The translations under genes and the position numbers were made by a program. A model generated the notes under the pieces. The model searched no databases. It was not told the DNA's origin and was given only the letters and a program-made list of their open reading frames with translations. Below are positions 44,929 through 53,637 of a stretch of 64,000 nucleotides of DNA, in pieces (position 1 is the first letter of the stretch; the number at the start of each line of letters is the position of its first letter). This DNA comes from Iocasia fonsfrigidae (GTDB taxonomy: Bacteria > Bacillota > Halanaerobiia > Halanaerobiales > DTU029), in the NCBI RefSeq assembly GCF_017751145.1, contig NZ_CP046640.1, positions 2,398,137 through 2,462,136 on the forward strand. Reading direction: 5' to 3'.

Positions 44929-45417
44929 TTAATTACTCTCTATGACTGCTTTTGCATTTTTAAAATCTGAATTAACCGTTCTTTTTAAATATAACCATGC
45001 TAAGAAATTAAAGTCTTCTCTTTCACCGATATGTACTACTAAAGTTTCATTATCTTTTATGGAAAATAATCTAGTTCTTGAAACCTCACCTTCCATATAT
45101 AAATCAATAATTCCTTTTTCTTTATCTAATACTGCTTTTGCTTCATAAGTATTATTATACTGATCTGAAATTATATATCTTTCTTTATTAACTTCTTTAA
45201 CTTCATCTACCCAAGCTGGATACAATTTGGGATAATTATTGACATTAGAGAACCATTTCCATACATTATCATAAGATTCATCAATAATTTTTTTATTTAT
45301 ATGAATCTTTCGGTTAATTTTAGTAATAAATTCTCTCCAAACAAACAAAAATATTAATATAAACCCCGTTGTTATTAACGCTGTTAATAAGATTACTCCA
45401 CTATATTCAATGCTCAT
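44929..45417 (-). CDS. Membrane-anchored SRPBCC (START-like) protein
   Basis: The protein of about 162 residues starts MSIEYSGVILLTALITTGFI with one membrane helix. A SRPBCC-type fold follows (IDESYDNVWKWFSNVNNYPK, LYPAWVDEVKEV, then VVHIGEREDFNFLAWLYLKR). SRPBCC proteins bind lipids or other hydrophobic ligands. The ATG at 45417 has GGAGAAGTGAG just upstream; the longer frame has no such site. It lies 26 bases after the AraC-type regulator and is probably co-transcribed. Confidence 0.7.
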   Translation of the reverse strand: MSIEYSGVILLTALITTGFILIFLFVWREFITKINRKIHINKKIIDESYDNVWKWFSNVNNYPKLYPAWVDEVKEVNKERYIISDQYNNTYEAKAVLDKEKGIIDLYMEGEVSRTRLFSIKDNETLVVHIGEREDFNFLAWLYLKRTVNSDFKNAKAVIESN

Positions 45418-45442
45418 TATACTCACTTCTCCTTTTATTCTT

Positions 45443-46303
45443 TTATTCAATCGAAATCCAAATTTCAGCTTTACATTCAAAATCTTTTGGATTTCTTAAA
45501 TAATAAGCTTCTAAATCAGGTTTTTTAGCATATTGATATCCTGTACTAGGAAACCATTCTGAAAATATACGTTGCCAAAGTTTATGAATACTTTCAGGCA
45601 TTTTACCTATAACCTCAAATATTGCCCAAGTTGAAGCAGGAATTATTCTTTCCACTAGATCAAATTCGTCGTCTAATTTAGCCTCGGTTTTTTCTACCGC
45701 CGATAAATAAGTTAACATTTCCTTTTCATAATTAATATCCAAACAAACTCCCAGAATTCCTAAATCCCTCTGACTCTCAAATAGCTTGTTACATAGTCCC
45801 ATTTTTTCGCACTCATCCCAAAAAATTGGAATACGCTCAAAGTTTTCTTTCATATTTATAGAAGCGTTCATTTCTTTACCAATAATAGTAAAAGATTCTT
45901 TTTCTTTGATCTTATATTTTATTTTATCATTCCCCTTGACCTGAATTTGAAAATAAAATCGTGGATATGCTTCTAAAGTTATCTCCTTTTCCTGTACAAA
46001 AGAAGGGCTTATCCCATGTAATTTCTTAAAAGCTTTAGAAAAAGATTCTGGTGTAGAATAACAATACTTTAAAGCTACATCAATTACTTTTGATTTAGGT
46101 TTTAATAATTCGTGAGCTGCTAATGTCAATCTGCGGTTACGAATATACTCAGATACAGTTACATCTGTCAACATATGAAACATTCTCTGAAAATGAAACT
46201 TAGAAATTCCGGCCACCTTTGCAGCTTTTTCTATTTCAATATTACTACAAAGGTTTTTTTCTAAATAACCAATGCTCTTATTAATTCTTTCAAATCCCTC
46301 CAT
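45443..46303 (-). CDS. AraC-type regulator with GyrI-like ligand domain
   Basis: The 286-residue protein has an N-terminal AraC double helix-turn-helix (residues 5-105; AAKVAGISKFHFQRMFHMLT, CYSTPESFSKAFKKLHGISP). A C-terminal GyrI/Rob-type effector domain follows (residues 125-286; FTIIGKEMNASINMKEN, FSEWFPSTGYQYAKKPDLEA). Members sense small amphipathic compounds and activate stress or efflux genes. The ATG follows AGGAG. It is the last non-cassette gene before the integron array tail. Confidence 0.9.
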   Translation of the reverse strand: MEGFERINKSIGYLEKNLCSNIEIEKAAKVAGISKFHFQRMFHMLTDVTVSEYIRNRRLTLAAHELLKPKSKVIDVALKYCYSTPESFSKAFKKLHGISPSFVQEKEITLEAYPRFYFQIQVKGNDKIKYKIKEKESFTIIGKEMNASINMKENFERIPIFWDECEKMGLCNKLFESQRDLGILGVCLDINYEKEMLTYLSAVEKTEAKLDDEFDLVERIIPASTWAIFEVIGKMPESIHKLWQRIFSEWFPSTGYQYAKKPDLEAYYLRNPKDFECKAEIWISIE

Positions 46304-46394
46304 TTCTTTTCTCCTTTCTTTAATTATAACAGTTATAGTGGTAATAAATCATGTTATTATATGCTTTTTAATGACAGATTTATTTATAAGCCAT

Positions 46395-46535
46395 ATAATT
46401 TAATACACAATCTGGTAGGTCAGGCGGGTTATCCCGCCCTTCCCCCATCAGAACTGTGCATGATAGTTTCCCATCACACAGCCCAAGCAGCCTGACCCAA
46501 CCTTCGGATTGACGGTAACAAATATTAAATTTGTT
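46395..46535 (-). mobile_element. Group II intron 3' remnant (domain V and VI)
   Basis: On the minus strand a domain-V-like hairpin (GGGCTGTGTGATGG, GGAAAC loop, CTATCATGCACAGTTC) is followed by GATGGGGGAAGGGCG and a domain-VI-like stem GGGCGGGATAACCCGCC ending TGACCTACC. An AT-rich 25-base palindrome (near 46514-46538) may be a domain IV stub. No reverse transcriptase remains. It lies at the tail of the cassette array beside the damaged last attC, and differs in sequence from the two other introns here. Confidence 0.6.
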
Positions 46536-46614
46536 ACCTAACCTTTCAGAATATATGGTCTGACTTTCCTACTTGACATTCCCTTAAGACCCTTGCGTGA
46601 ACATGTTGTTAGCT
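46536..46614 (-). repeat. Degraded attC site 11 (array tail)
   Basis: The R'' core AGCTAAC (46608-46614) exactly complements R' of attC10. A possible R' (GTTAGGT at 46536-46542) lies 79 bp away, but the arms between them do not pair. The intron remnant next to it probably destroyed the site. Confidence 0.5.
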
Positions 46615-46787
46615 GTTGGAATGATATAAGCAACTTAACTTTCATTAATTTTTTTCTAATTCACATAAATACTTAAGCATCTACTAATTAATTATTAAAC
46701 ACTTCAGATTATGCTCAATTAACGTAACGACAAACTGGAATTTATACTTTTCGACTTATCTTCAACTGAATACAATAAAAATTAAAA

Positions 46788-47135
46788 CTAATCGAAAAAC
46801 TTTCCCTTATAAAAATTCTCATTCCCAAGTTTCTTTGCCGTCAACCTGAACATAACACAACCATCTGGACATACAATATCTTTGCTATATTTGCTAGTTC
46901 CGCCGATATTCTCTAAATCCCCACCACTTCTGACAGCCTCCATGATTGGAAACATAATGATCATTGCTTTGGAGCATATACCCTGTCCATCTGCATTTAC
47001 AGGACAGCCATAGGTGCAGGTATACTTATCTCCGATTTCCTCGCCATTTCGACAATACCGCTCTGTATGGTCACCACGCAGAAACCCTATTACCTCGATT
47101 TCCCATTCAAACTCCTCATCATACCATTTTTTCAC
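46788..47135 (-). CDS. TIGR04076 family protein (cassette 11)
   Basis: The 115-residue protein has several cysteines in YTCTYGCPVNADGQGICSKA and KDIVCPDGCVMFRLTAKKL, and the IMFPIMEAVRSGGDLENIG helix. This is the layout of the TIGR04076 family, which is common in anaerobes and has no known function; a metal-binding role is possible. The GTG start follows GGAGG six bases upstream. It is the last cassette before the array tail, with attC11 on its 3' side. Confidence 0.8.
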   Translation of the reverse strand: MKKWYDEEFEWEIEVIGFLRGDHTERYCRNGEEIGDKYTCTYGCPVNADGQGICSKAMIIMFPIMEAVRSGGDLENIGGTSKYSKDIVCPDGCVMFRLTAKKLGNENFYKGKFFD

Positions 47136-47267
47136 GATAAACCTCCAACTTCAAATTTGTCTTATCATTGTTTATAAATAATCTTTACTAAATTAATAGC
47201 TATTTTGATAACTTTAACTACGTTTTATAGACCCTAATTCTATACTCTGAAATTATATCATTCTTTC

Positions 47268-47449
47268 AGCTAACGTTTTTGTGTTTACGACGTTGGTGTT
47301 CCTGGTCATCCTTGCTTTCATAAATTAACAGAAGGATTGGCAGGACTTTTGCTCATCCTTACGCATAAACCCTATTGCAAAAGTCATGACAAAGCCAATG
47401 TCCCGTAGGGTCGCCGGTTTTTGGCGAACGTAAACACTGTGTGTTAGAT
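47268..47449 (-). repeat. attC site 10 (long form, 182 bp)
   Basis: R'' ATCTAAC (47443-47449) and R' GTTAGCT (47268-47274). GTGTTTACG occurs in both outer arms, and a long internal palindromic region lies between. R'' complements R' of attC9. It is longer than the 101-133 bp of the other intact sites. Confidence 0.8.
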
Positions 47450-47582
47450 GATGTCCCCCCTCAGAAGTTGCCAATAAACTCGAACAGAATAACTTCTGCC
47501 TTAATGTTTTTTTACTCATTACGCAAAAAAATATTATTTTATTAATATCATTAGCAAATTGGAATTTGTTACTACCATATTC

Positions 47583-48413
47583 CTACGAAAAAGCCTTCAT
47601 CAACTCTTCATAGGAAATCCTCCCCAAGGTAAATCTTTCTAATGCTATACATGTTTTTTCCGCTGAAGTATTCACTCTATTATGACATTTATCCACTAAT
47701 TTTTTTTCATTTGTTAATGGTTCATATATATGCTCTTTTTTATGATACGCTTCATAGTATCTTATGCCAAATATTCTCTGTGACATAGCATTTATATGGA
47801 TACCGTCTGGGTTAGATGTAAGTCCTTTAGCAGTAACATAATAGCAATTTTCTTTACCCTGTGCATATTTTTGAAGTTCTTCGTTAATGAGTTGGTATTC
47901 CACACACCCTGCACCAAATCCCACCTTACCCAAATAATCGCCTAAACCACCTATAATAAATGGAATATTAGGTACGGATAATTCTCTTCTTATTTCATTA
48001 AAGATTCTTAATATTTTTTCGTAGTATTCTTTGTATTTTCCATCTTGGCTATCACTTTCCCCTTGATGCCATAGTATTCCTACCAATTCGCTATCTTCCA
48101 TTGCAAATTTTGCTTCATTCATTGCGTGACGAAATAATGTTCCATCTATCGACCACTCATTAATGGAGCTACCACCTTCTGCACATGGAATGAGACCAAT
48201 TTTTTCTCCCTCATTATCCTTACACCAAGCCTCTGCAAATGACGCCGCAAGCCCTATGCCCGCAACTGGTCTATCAAAATGAATTGGTTCAGTCATCATT
48301 TGCCATCTGCCATTTCGCAACATCATAATTCTTTCATTATAAATCGGAGGCACTTCATGTGTAAATCCACGACCTGCCATATTTGATTGTCCAATTAGTA
48401 AAAATGACTTCAT
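47583..48413 (-). CDS. Sialate O-acetylesterase-type SGNH hydrolase (cassette 10)
   Basis: The 276-residue protein has block I LLIGQSNMAGRGFTHEVPP with the nucleophile serine (GQSNMAGRG), ACAEGGSSINEW-type block III (here PCAEGGSSINEWSIDG), and VGILWHQGESDSQDGKYKEY. The C-terminal Asp/His motif is NPDGIHINAMSQRIFGIRYY. This is the SASA/CE6-like family that removes acetyl groups from sugars. The ATG follows AGGAGAGAAG. A 198-base leader (48414-48611) lies between attC9 and the gene; it contains a TATAAT box and a 30-codon frame (MPHIELSDIFIEED...). Confidence 0.88.
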   Translation of the reverse strand: MKSFLLIGQSNMAGRGFTHEVPPIYNERIMMLRNGRWQMMTEPIHFDRPVAGIGLAASFAEAWCKDNEGEKIGLIPCAEGGSSINEWSIDGTLFRHAMNEAKFAMEDSELVGILWHQGESDSQDGKYKEYYEKILRIFNEIRRELSVPNIPFIIGGLGDYLGKVGFGAGCVEYQLINEELQKYAQGKENCYYVTAKGLTSNPDGIHINAMSQRIFGIRYYEAYHKKEHIYEPLTNEKKLVDKCHNRVNTSAEKTCIALERFTLGRISYEELMKAFS

Positions 48414-48611
48414 TCTTCTCTCCTATCTACTAAATATTGATATCGATAAATTCAAATTTGTCTGTTATAAATACTTTCATATCCTCTTCAATAAATATAT
48501 CAGAAAGTTCAATGTGGGGCATGCATTAATTAGAATTAAATTATATATACTCTTTACTTCTACAATTGATATTATACTATGATACTACCCTTTTACTAGA
48601 GGGGGGATGTC

Positions 48612-48723
48612 ATCTAACGTAACCGCATTTCCGAAGTCCAGCAACCCTTAGTTAGCTCTTAACTTGGGTTGCTGGATTTGGGTGCAGAGACGAAGGAACG
48701 GAACCGGAAATATATTGTTATCT
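48612..48723 (-). repeat. attC site 9 (112 bp)
   Basis: R'' AGATAAC (48717-48723), inner arms TTTCCGG/CCGGAAA-type, central stem AATCCAGCAACCC with GGGTTGCTGGA, R' GTTAGAT (48612-48618). Its R'' complements R' of attC8 although intron 1 now separates the two. Confidence 0.9.
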
Positions 48724-48741
48724 GAAGTCCAGCGGTTTTTA

Positions 48742-49188
48742 TTATTTTATCTCTTTAATAGCTTCTTCTCCCACTGGTGGTAAATCAACCCCTTGTTCTA
48801 TCAAAACTCCTAATCTTTCTATATTATTAAATAATTTTCTTTTCAATTCTTTATCCTCTTTATTCAGTTGATAAAAATCTGATACTTCAAGTGTAGCTTT
48901 TTTAAAAGTTTTTCTAGTTTTGGGATCTAAATATAAACAGTTATTATACCACCATTCTTGACATTTATATGCTACTTCATGAATGCTTTCATTATGGAGA
49001 TTAAAAAACATCTCACGCCAAAGACTATATGCCTCTTGATGAATTTCTAATCTTTTTTCTAATGCAGCAAGCCTAAACTGACTTGTCCGATCTGTTTTTG
49101 CAATAGTAAACTGTACTTTAATTGTTATTATAACACCAAGTATTGTTCCAGCAAATCCTATAATTGCTATCCACAAATTAACACTCAT
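48742..49188 (-). CDS. Small membrane protein, unknown (cassette 9, second gene)
   Basis: The 148-residue protein has one N-terminal membrane helix (LWIAIIGFAGTILGVIITIK) and a cytoplasmic helical domain (FRLAALEKRLEIHQEAYSLW, CQEWWYNNCLYLDPKTRKTF). I do not recognise the family. Single-span proteins of this shape are frequent integron cargo. The ATG follows AAGGAG. It is the promoter-distal gene of a two-gene cassette, directly before attC9. Confidence 0.65.
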   Translation of the reverse strand: MSVNLWIAIIGFAGTILGVIITIKVQFTIAKTDRTSQFRLAALEKRLEIHQEAYSLWREMFFNLHNESIHEVAYKCQEWWYNNCLYLDPKTRKTFKKATLEVSDFYQLNKEDKELKRKLFNNIERLGVLIEQGVDLPPVGEEAIKEIK

Positions 49189-49223
49189 TTAACCAACTCC
49201 TTATTAATATCAAAAAATTATTG

Positions 49224-49472
49224 CTATTTATTAAGTAATCTTTCCATCACTCTTTTCGACGCATAAATTTCTTGAATAAAAACATCAATTTTTTCATCTT
49301 TTGATGCATTAAATAGATATTCTCGTCCAAGTGTTTCAAGGTTACCTTGAATTATATCACCTGTTGCAATATGATAACTTCCTAATATTTCAATCACTGT
49401 ATAATCATTATTCTCAGTAAATATAGCAGCAAAACCTCTTCTTGAATTAATTTTTGTTATTTTACCTTCCAT
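49224..49472 (-). CDS. Small beta-rich protein, unknown (cassette 9, first gene)
   Basis: The 82-residue protein starts MEGKITKINSRRGFAAIFTE and continues NDYTVIEILGSYHIATGDII. The pattern of a glycine-rich first strand, then 'G.II.G', suggests a small OB-like fold. This is inference from sequence pattern only. GGAGG precedes the ATG. Only 25 bases separate the gene from the 3' end of group II intron 1, so the intron sits in its leader. Confidence 0.6.
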   Translation of the reverse strand: MEGKITKINSRRGFAAIFTENNDYTVIEILGSYHIATGDIIQGNLETLGREYLFNASKDEKIDVFIQEIYASKRVMERLLNK

Positions 49473-49497
49473 AATTAACCTCCAATTTGCTGGATTT

Positions 49498-51390
49498 GTC
49501 GAGTAGAAGGCACCTCACGATGCCGAACCCTCACAGATCCGGACGGGCCCAATTCGGGCATCCGGCTCCTCACTCCATCTCACATAAAATCAAAACTATC
49601 CATATATATTTACACATATTCTTGCTTTTGGTATGTGTTTATCAATTATATATTTCTTAAATTTCTCCCATATAAAGCTTTTCCTCTGACTTCTTCTATT
49701 CAACCATTTAAATAGTATTCTGATAATTGCCTGTCTAAAATTATCTATAGACTTACTATTATCTGTTATTCCATAATATTGATAATGTCCCCTCAACTTG
49801 GATTTAACCTTATCTACTATTTCGTTGGTCGTCAACATATTCCTCCTTAGCTTTATCCATCTTGTGAATTCTACTATCTTGGCGTTGATTTTTTTCTTCA
49901 TCGTCCTACGTTTTACCCTAAATCTACCTTTTCTGCTTGTACTACAGTAGTGAGTAAAACCTAGAAAGTCAAAGGTTTCCGGTTTGCCTCTACCTAATCG
50001 TCTGCTGTTACTGGCTGCAAATCTACCAAATTCTATTATCTTGGATTTATCTTCTGCCAGTGCTAAACCGAATTTTGCTAGTCTTTTCTTTAGTACATGA
50101 AAGAATATCTCTGCTGCTCTTTTGTATTGAAAGCAGCATACATAATCGTCAGCGTATCGCACTATCTCAGCTTCATCGTTGATACGATAATGTTTGCGAA
50201 TTATCCCCATAAACCATAGGTCTAGTACATAATGAAGATATATATTTGCCAGTAATGGAGATATTATTGCTCCCTGAGGTGTTCCCTGCTCAGTTACTGT
50301 GAGTTCCCCATCTTCTATTATTCCAGCTTTGAGAAACCTTACTATCAACCTTTTTATATTCGGATCTGCTATATTTACTCCTATAAATTTCATTAACCAT
50401 TCATGATTTACATTGTCAAAGAATCCCTTTATATCTGCATCTACCACATAGCTGATTTTCTGCTTTTCTATTACTATGTTTAGCTTCTTTAAGGCGTCAT
50501 GACAACTTAGTCTTGGTCGAAATCCATATGATATGTCCAGAAATATGGCTTCATATATCGGCTCCAGTATCTTCTTTAATCCCAGCTGCACTAGCTTGTC
50601 TTCATATGCTGGTATCCCTAGAGGTCTTACTTTTCCTTTTCCTTTACCTTTGGGTATATATCCTTCTTACTGGCTGGGGTCTATATGAGTGTGTTTTTAA
50701 TTTTTCCACAAGAGCACTTATATTCTCTTTTAAGTTCTCCTCATATTCTGCTTTAGTTACTTCATCTACACCTGTTGCCTTACCAGCTTCCAATTCTTGA
50801 TGACATAACAGCAGTAATTCCTCATTCAGTAAGTGATACAGTGAAGTGAATACTGTCTTTGGATTTTGTTTTGCTTTTATTGCTATCTTTGCTAATTTTG
50901 TTGACATTATTTATCCACCCCTGTGTGTGGTTAATGTGTCCTTAACAAATACGATTTCGTGCAGTTTTCCTTTTCTCCACCGGCATTACCCGGCTTCATC
51001 AATACTATGAAAACTGTCCGACTCCCTGCAACCTTCAGCATTCTTCCTTTTTATCAGTTGTTTGCTATACTTCTTTTCAGAAGAATTGCAGGGTCTCCTG
51101 AGTTATCATATAGTCATTGTATAACATGCCTGGCTCTTAGACCCCGGGGAGGTTTTAAGAAACTAGCCATTAATGTCTCATAAAATGTTGCTTTCCAGAT
51201 ATCTGAAACTGTCAGCCTTTCCCAACTGTACGATTTCGAGGCTCAATCACTTTCAGGCCTATTACCTAACTGTCTACACTTAAATCAATAAATCACTTTA
51301 TTGACTCCAAGACTCGCTACTGATGATTTGGCTTAATCTTATCAGGTAGGATTTCCACCTACTAAACTATATACCATTGCTCAGTCGTAC
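49498..51390 (-). mobile_element. Group II intron 1, adjoining attC8
   Basis: The intron begins GTACGACTGAGCAATGG at 51390 on the minus strand and ends at CTACTCGAC (49498). A domain V hairpin (GAGCCGGATGCCC, GGGCCCGTCCGGATC) and domain VI stem lie at about 49505-49570. The 5' exon ends with R' of attC8 plus one base. It encodes an RT/maturase (49596-50907) that is broken by a frameshift and has no endonuclease domain. Its 5' end is only loosely similar to intron 2. Confidence 0.8.
49596..50907 (-). pseudogene. Group II intron reverse transcriptase/maturase, frameshifted
   Basis: The N-terminal frame (50644-50907) encodes LATGVDEVTKAEY-type RT-0 sequence (GKATGVDEVTKAEYEENLKE) and stops after RRIYTQR. 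The second frame (from about 50650 down to 49596) gives KGKGKVRPLGIPAYEDKLVQ, YGFRPRLSCHDALKKLNIVI, QGTPQGAIISPLLANIYLHY and the catalytic RYADDYVCCFQ. It ends with maturase domain X (NRRSQRKSFIWEKFKKYI). Two bases missing from a TA run (AGGATATATACCC) explain the shift. The RT active site is otherwise intact. No HNH domain is present. Confidence 0.85.
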
Positions 51391-51391
51391 C

Positions 51392-51524
51392 AGATAACGT
51401 CCCTGAGCTTCACGACGTCCTCGATAATAATCATAATTTCATATAAAGCATAAAATCTTACATAAGTCATCCCAAACCCTCATCTATTCACCTCAACTAG
51501 GATGTCGTTAAGCTCATGTTATGT
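51392..51524 (-). repeat. attC site 8 (133 bp)
   Basis: R'' ACATAAC (51518-51524) and R' GTTATCT (51392-51398). The outer arms pair almost perfectly: GAGCTTAACGACATCCT against its near-complement ending GAGCTTCACGACGTCCT on the other strand. The central region is AT-rich. Intron 1 starts two bases beyond R'. Confidence 0.85.
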
Positions 51525-51571
51525 GATGTTTCTGGCGGGCTCTTGACCTTTAGCTCTTGACCTTTAATTCT

Positions 51572-51961
51572 TTAAACATCTACTTTATAATTTAAAACTA
51601 ATTCATCTCCTGTACTTCCTCTTATTCCCCAATTACATGCAGGCGTTTCAAAAATTGTTATCTCAATATCTTTAGGAGATATCTCTAATTCTTTTTCTAT
51701 TTTCTCAAATAATAGTTTTATCAATTTCTTCTTAGTTTCTTTCTTCCTGCCTTCAAATATACTTATTTCAATTATCGTATAATTCCCACTTCTACTCGAT
51801 GGAAAATAAAAATCTTCCTCTTTCATCGAAAAAAATCTATGAAACCTTTTATCTTCAGGATATTCAAATGCCTCAACTACACATGAATGAATTACATCTG
51901 ATAAATCCTTTTTAATTGGATTTAAATATTTCTCTAAACCATATATCTTAATTTGTCCCAT
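51572..51961 (-). CDS. Tautomerase-like protein (cassette 8, second gene)
   Basis: The 129-residue protein has a beta-alpha layout with GQIKIYGLEKYLNPIKKDLS near the start and NYTIIEISIFEGRKKETKKK, then IEKELEISPKDIEITIFETP. This matches the tautomerase (MIF/4-OT superfamily) double-repeat proteins such as MSAD-like ones. The N-terminal proline after Met is absent (Met-Gly), so tautomerase chemistry is doubtful. GAGGAGG precedes the ATG, which lies 3 bases after the methyltransferase stop. Downstream is a short direct repeat of CTCTTGACCTTTA (51540-51570). Confidence 0.7.
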   Translation of the reverse strand: MGQIKIYGLEKYLNPIKKDLSDVIHSCVVEAFEYPEDKRFHRFFSMKEEDFYFPSSRSGNYTIIEISIFEGRKKETKKKLIKLLFEKIEKELEISPKDIEITIFETPACNWGIRGSTGDELVLNYKVDV

Positions 51962-51964
51962 AAT

Positions 51965-52666
51965 TTATTCCTCCTCTGATAAAATAATTTTCAAAACTTG
52001 ATTTCCACCTTTTACAAATTCATAATCTACATCTTCCTTTTTAAAACTAAATTCTTTAAAATCTTTATCTTCCATAATTCTCTGAACAAAACCTGATTTT
52101 TCACTCTTTAAATTCACTAATGGAAATATCCTAATCTCTTTTTCAGTAATTCTTATTAATTCCTCTAATGTTCTTTTATGAAAATCATAATCTAAATGCT
52201 CATCATACATAAATAGAAAATGAGATACCAAAGAGATACTAAACTCCTTATCTCTAAAATTACTACTTGGATACTCAACAACTTTATAGTTAACACCTTT
52301 ATTTTCTGAAAAGTCTTTTATAAAGGTCTTATATGCTGTTTCTCTATGTTTTTTCAAATGGTTTATATCATTGAAAAAATCCCATCTATAAAGTTCCTTA
52401 ATTCCCTTCAACTTATGCATAACTTCTACTAAGTCCTTGGAACACTTATTCTCAATTTTATCAGAATTAAATTGATATATTCTATCACTACTTATCACAT
52501 CATATCCATCTTCCCTAGCCATCGCTCCAAATGAAGATACACCAGAAGCAACATCTAAAATTCTTTCTTCTACTAAATTTAACTCTTCTAATGCAAACAT
52601 CTTATAATATTCCTTAAAAGTCCTCCCAATTAAAACTATCTCTTCTAATTCTAATCCTCTACTCAT
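51965..52666 (-). CDS. SAM-dependent methyltransferase-like protein (cassette 8, first gene)
   Basis: The 233-residue protein has ERILDVASGVSSFGAMARED near residue 35, a variant of motif I (DxASGxSSFG), followed by YDVISSDRIYQF. A later SLVSHFLFMYDEHLDYDFHK block matches the motif IV-V region. The substrate is unknown. TAGGAGGAG lies upstream of the ATG. It forms a two-gene cassette with the tautomerase-like gene and lies 64 bases after attC7. Confidence 0.7.
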   Translation of the reverse strand: MSRGLELEEIVLIGRTFKEYYKMFALEELNLVEERILDVASGVSSFGAMAREDGYDVISSDRIYQFNSDKIENKCSKDLVEVMHKLKGIKELYRWDFFNDINHLKKHRETAYKTFIKDFSENKGVNYKVVEYPSSNFRDKEFSISLVSHFLFMYDEHLDYDFHKRTLEELIRITEKEIRIFPLVNLKSEKSGFVQRIMEDKDFKEFSFKKEDVDYEFVKGGNQVLKIILSEEE

Positions 52667-52730
52667 CTAATCTCTTCTCTCCTCCTATGGTTTCAAAATT
52701 ATTTTATAGCCAGAAATGTTACATAACGTA

Positions 52731-52831
52731 TCCGTATTGCCGAAGTTTATCAACCTTAGTCAGACCTGACTTGGGTTGACAAATTTGGGTGAAATGACGG
52801 TAGGAATGGAACCGGCAATATTTTGTTAGGC
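52731..52831 (-). repeat. attC site 7 (101 bp)
   Basis: R'' GCCTAAC (52825-52831), inner arm TTGCCGG with CGGCAA, central stem TTTGTCAACC with GGTTGATAAA, R' GTTATGT (52731-52737). R'' complements R' of attC6. Confidence 0.9.
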
Positions 52832-52846
52832 GATCGTGGCTCAAAT

Positions 52847-53560
52847 CTACCCAACATCTTTATTTGTATTTATTTCTTTAATTATCTCTGGAATTACTTC
52901 TAACGAATTAATAATAAAACCGTTCTCAACATACTCAATTTTTTTATCTGCTTTTCTATCAATTAACGCACCATATAGTCCAGAACTAATAGCTCCTATA
53001 AAATCTTTTTTATAATTATCCCCAATATATAAAGCTTCATAAGAATTAATATCCAAATCATTTAAGCATTTTTTGTATATCCTCTTATCAGGTTTAGATA
53101 TACCTAAATCACCAGAAATAACTACTGTATTAAAATAATCTATTATGCCTTTATTTTTTAATTTCTGTCTTTGTTGATCTGAGTCTCCATCAGATATAAT
53201 TCCAAGCAAATATTCATTTAGTAAGTCTAAACATACATCAGAAAATAAAGTCCAGTTATTCTCATAAGCGGATAAATAATAATTAAAATATTCTTTTGCT
53301 TCTGCACTAGATATATTTTCGCCAAACCTTGAAAAAACACCTTTTAATCTCAATATTCTTTGTTCTTGAAATGTAATCTCCTTTTTTAAATATTGTTCCA
53401 CATACTTATCATGCTCTTCTTTCCATATTTCTTGAAATTCACTTAGTGTGATTCCCTTTTCAGCTATAAACTCACCATAAAAATCCTTACTTCCCTGTTT
53501 AATTGCTAGTGTATGACTAATTAAGGTATCATCAATGTCAAAGATAACTGCTTTTATCAT
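52847..53560 (-). CDS. HAD family hydrolase (cassette 7)
   Basis: The 237-residue protein has HAD motif I KAVIFDIDDTLISHTLAIK at the N-terminus, motif II in LLGIISDGDSDQQRQKLKNK, motif III lysine in DLGISKPDKRIYKKCLNDL, and motif IV ALYIGDNYKKDFIGAISSGL. A helical cap lies at residues 18-90. These are phosphatases of sugars, nucleotides or other small phosphates; the substrate is unknown. The ATG follows AAAGGAGAG. It is not closely alike in sequence to the other HAD cassette (59197-59850). Confidence 0.88.
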   Translation of the reverse strand: MIKAVIFDIDDTLISHTLAIKQGSKDFYGEFIAEKGITLSEFQEIWKEEHDKYVEQYLKKEITFQEQRILRLKGVFSRFGENISSAEAKEYFNYYLSAYENNWTLFSDVCLDLLNEYLLGIISDGDSDQQRQKLKNKGIIDYFNTVVISGDLGISKPDKRIYKKCLNDLDINSYEALYIGDNYKKDFIGAISSGLYGALIDRKADKKIEYVENGFIINSLEVIPEIIKEINTNKDVG

Positions 53561-53637
53561 TTTTTTATCTCTCCTTTACCCGCGTGAGCCATGTCGCCTA
53601 ACGTCCCGCAGGTTTACGAAGTTGATGAGTCTTAGCG

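Noticed and set aside
47325-47519. 64-codon minus-strand frame
   Set aside because: It lies within attC10 and has no ribosome binding site; palindromic DNA makes the frame open by chance.
50513-51183. Plus-strand frames opposite the intron 1 maturase and in the intron RNA region
   Set aside because: They are antisense shadows of the RT gene or of structured intron RNA and match no family.
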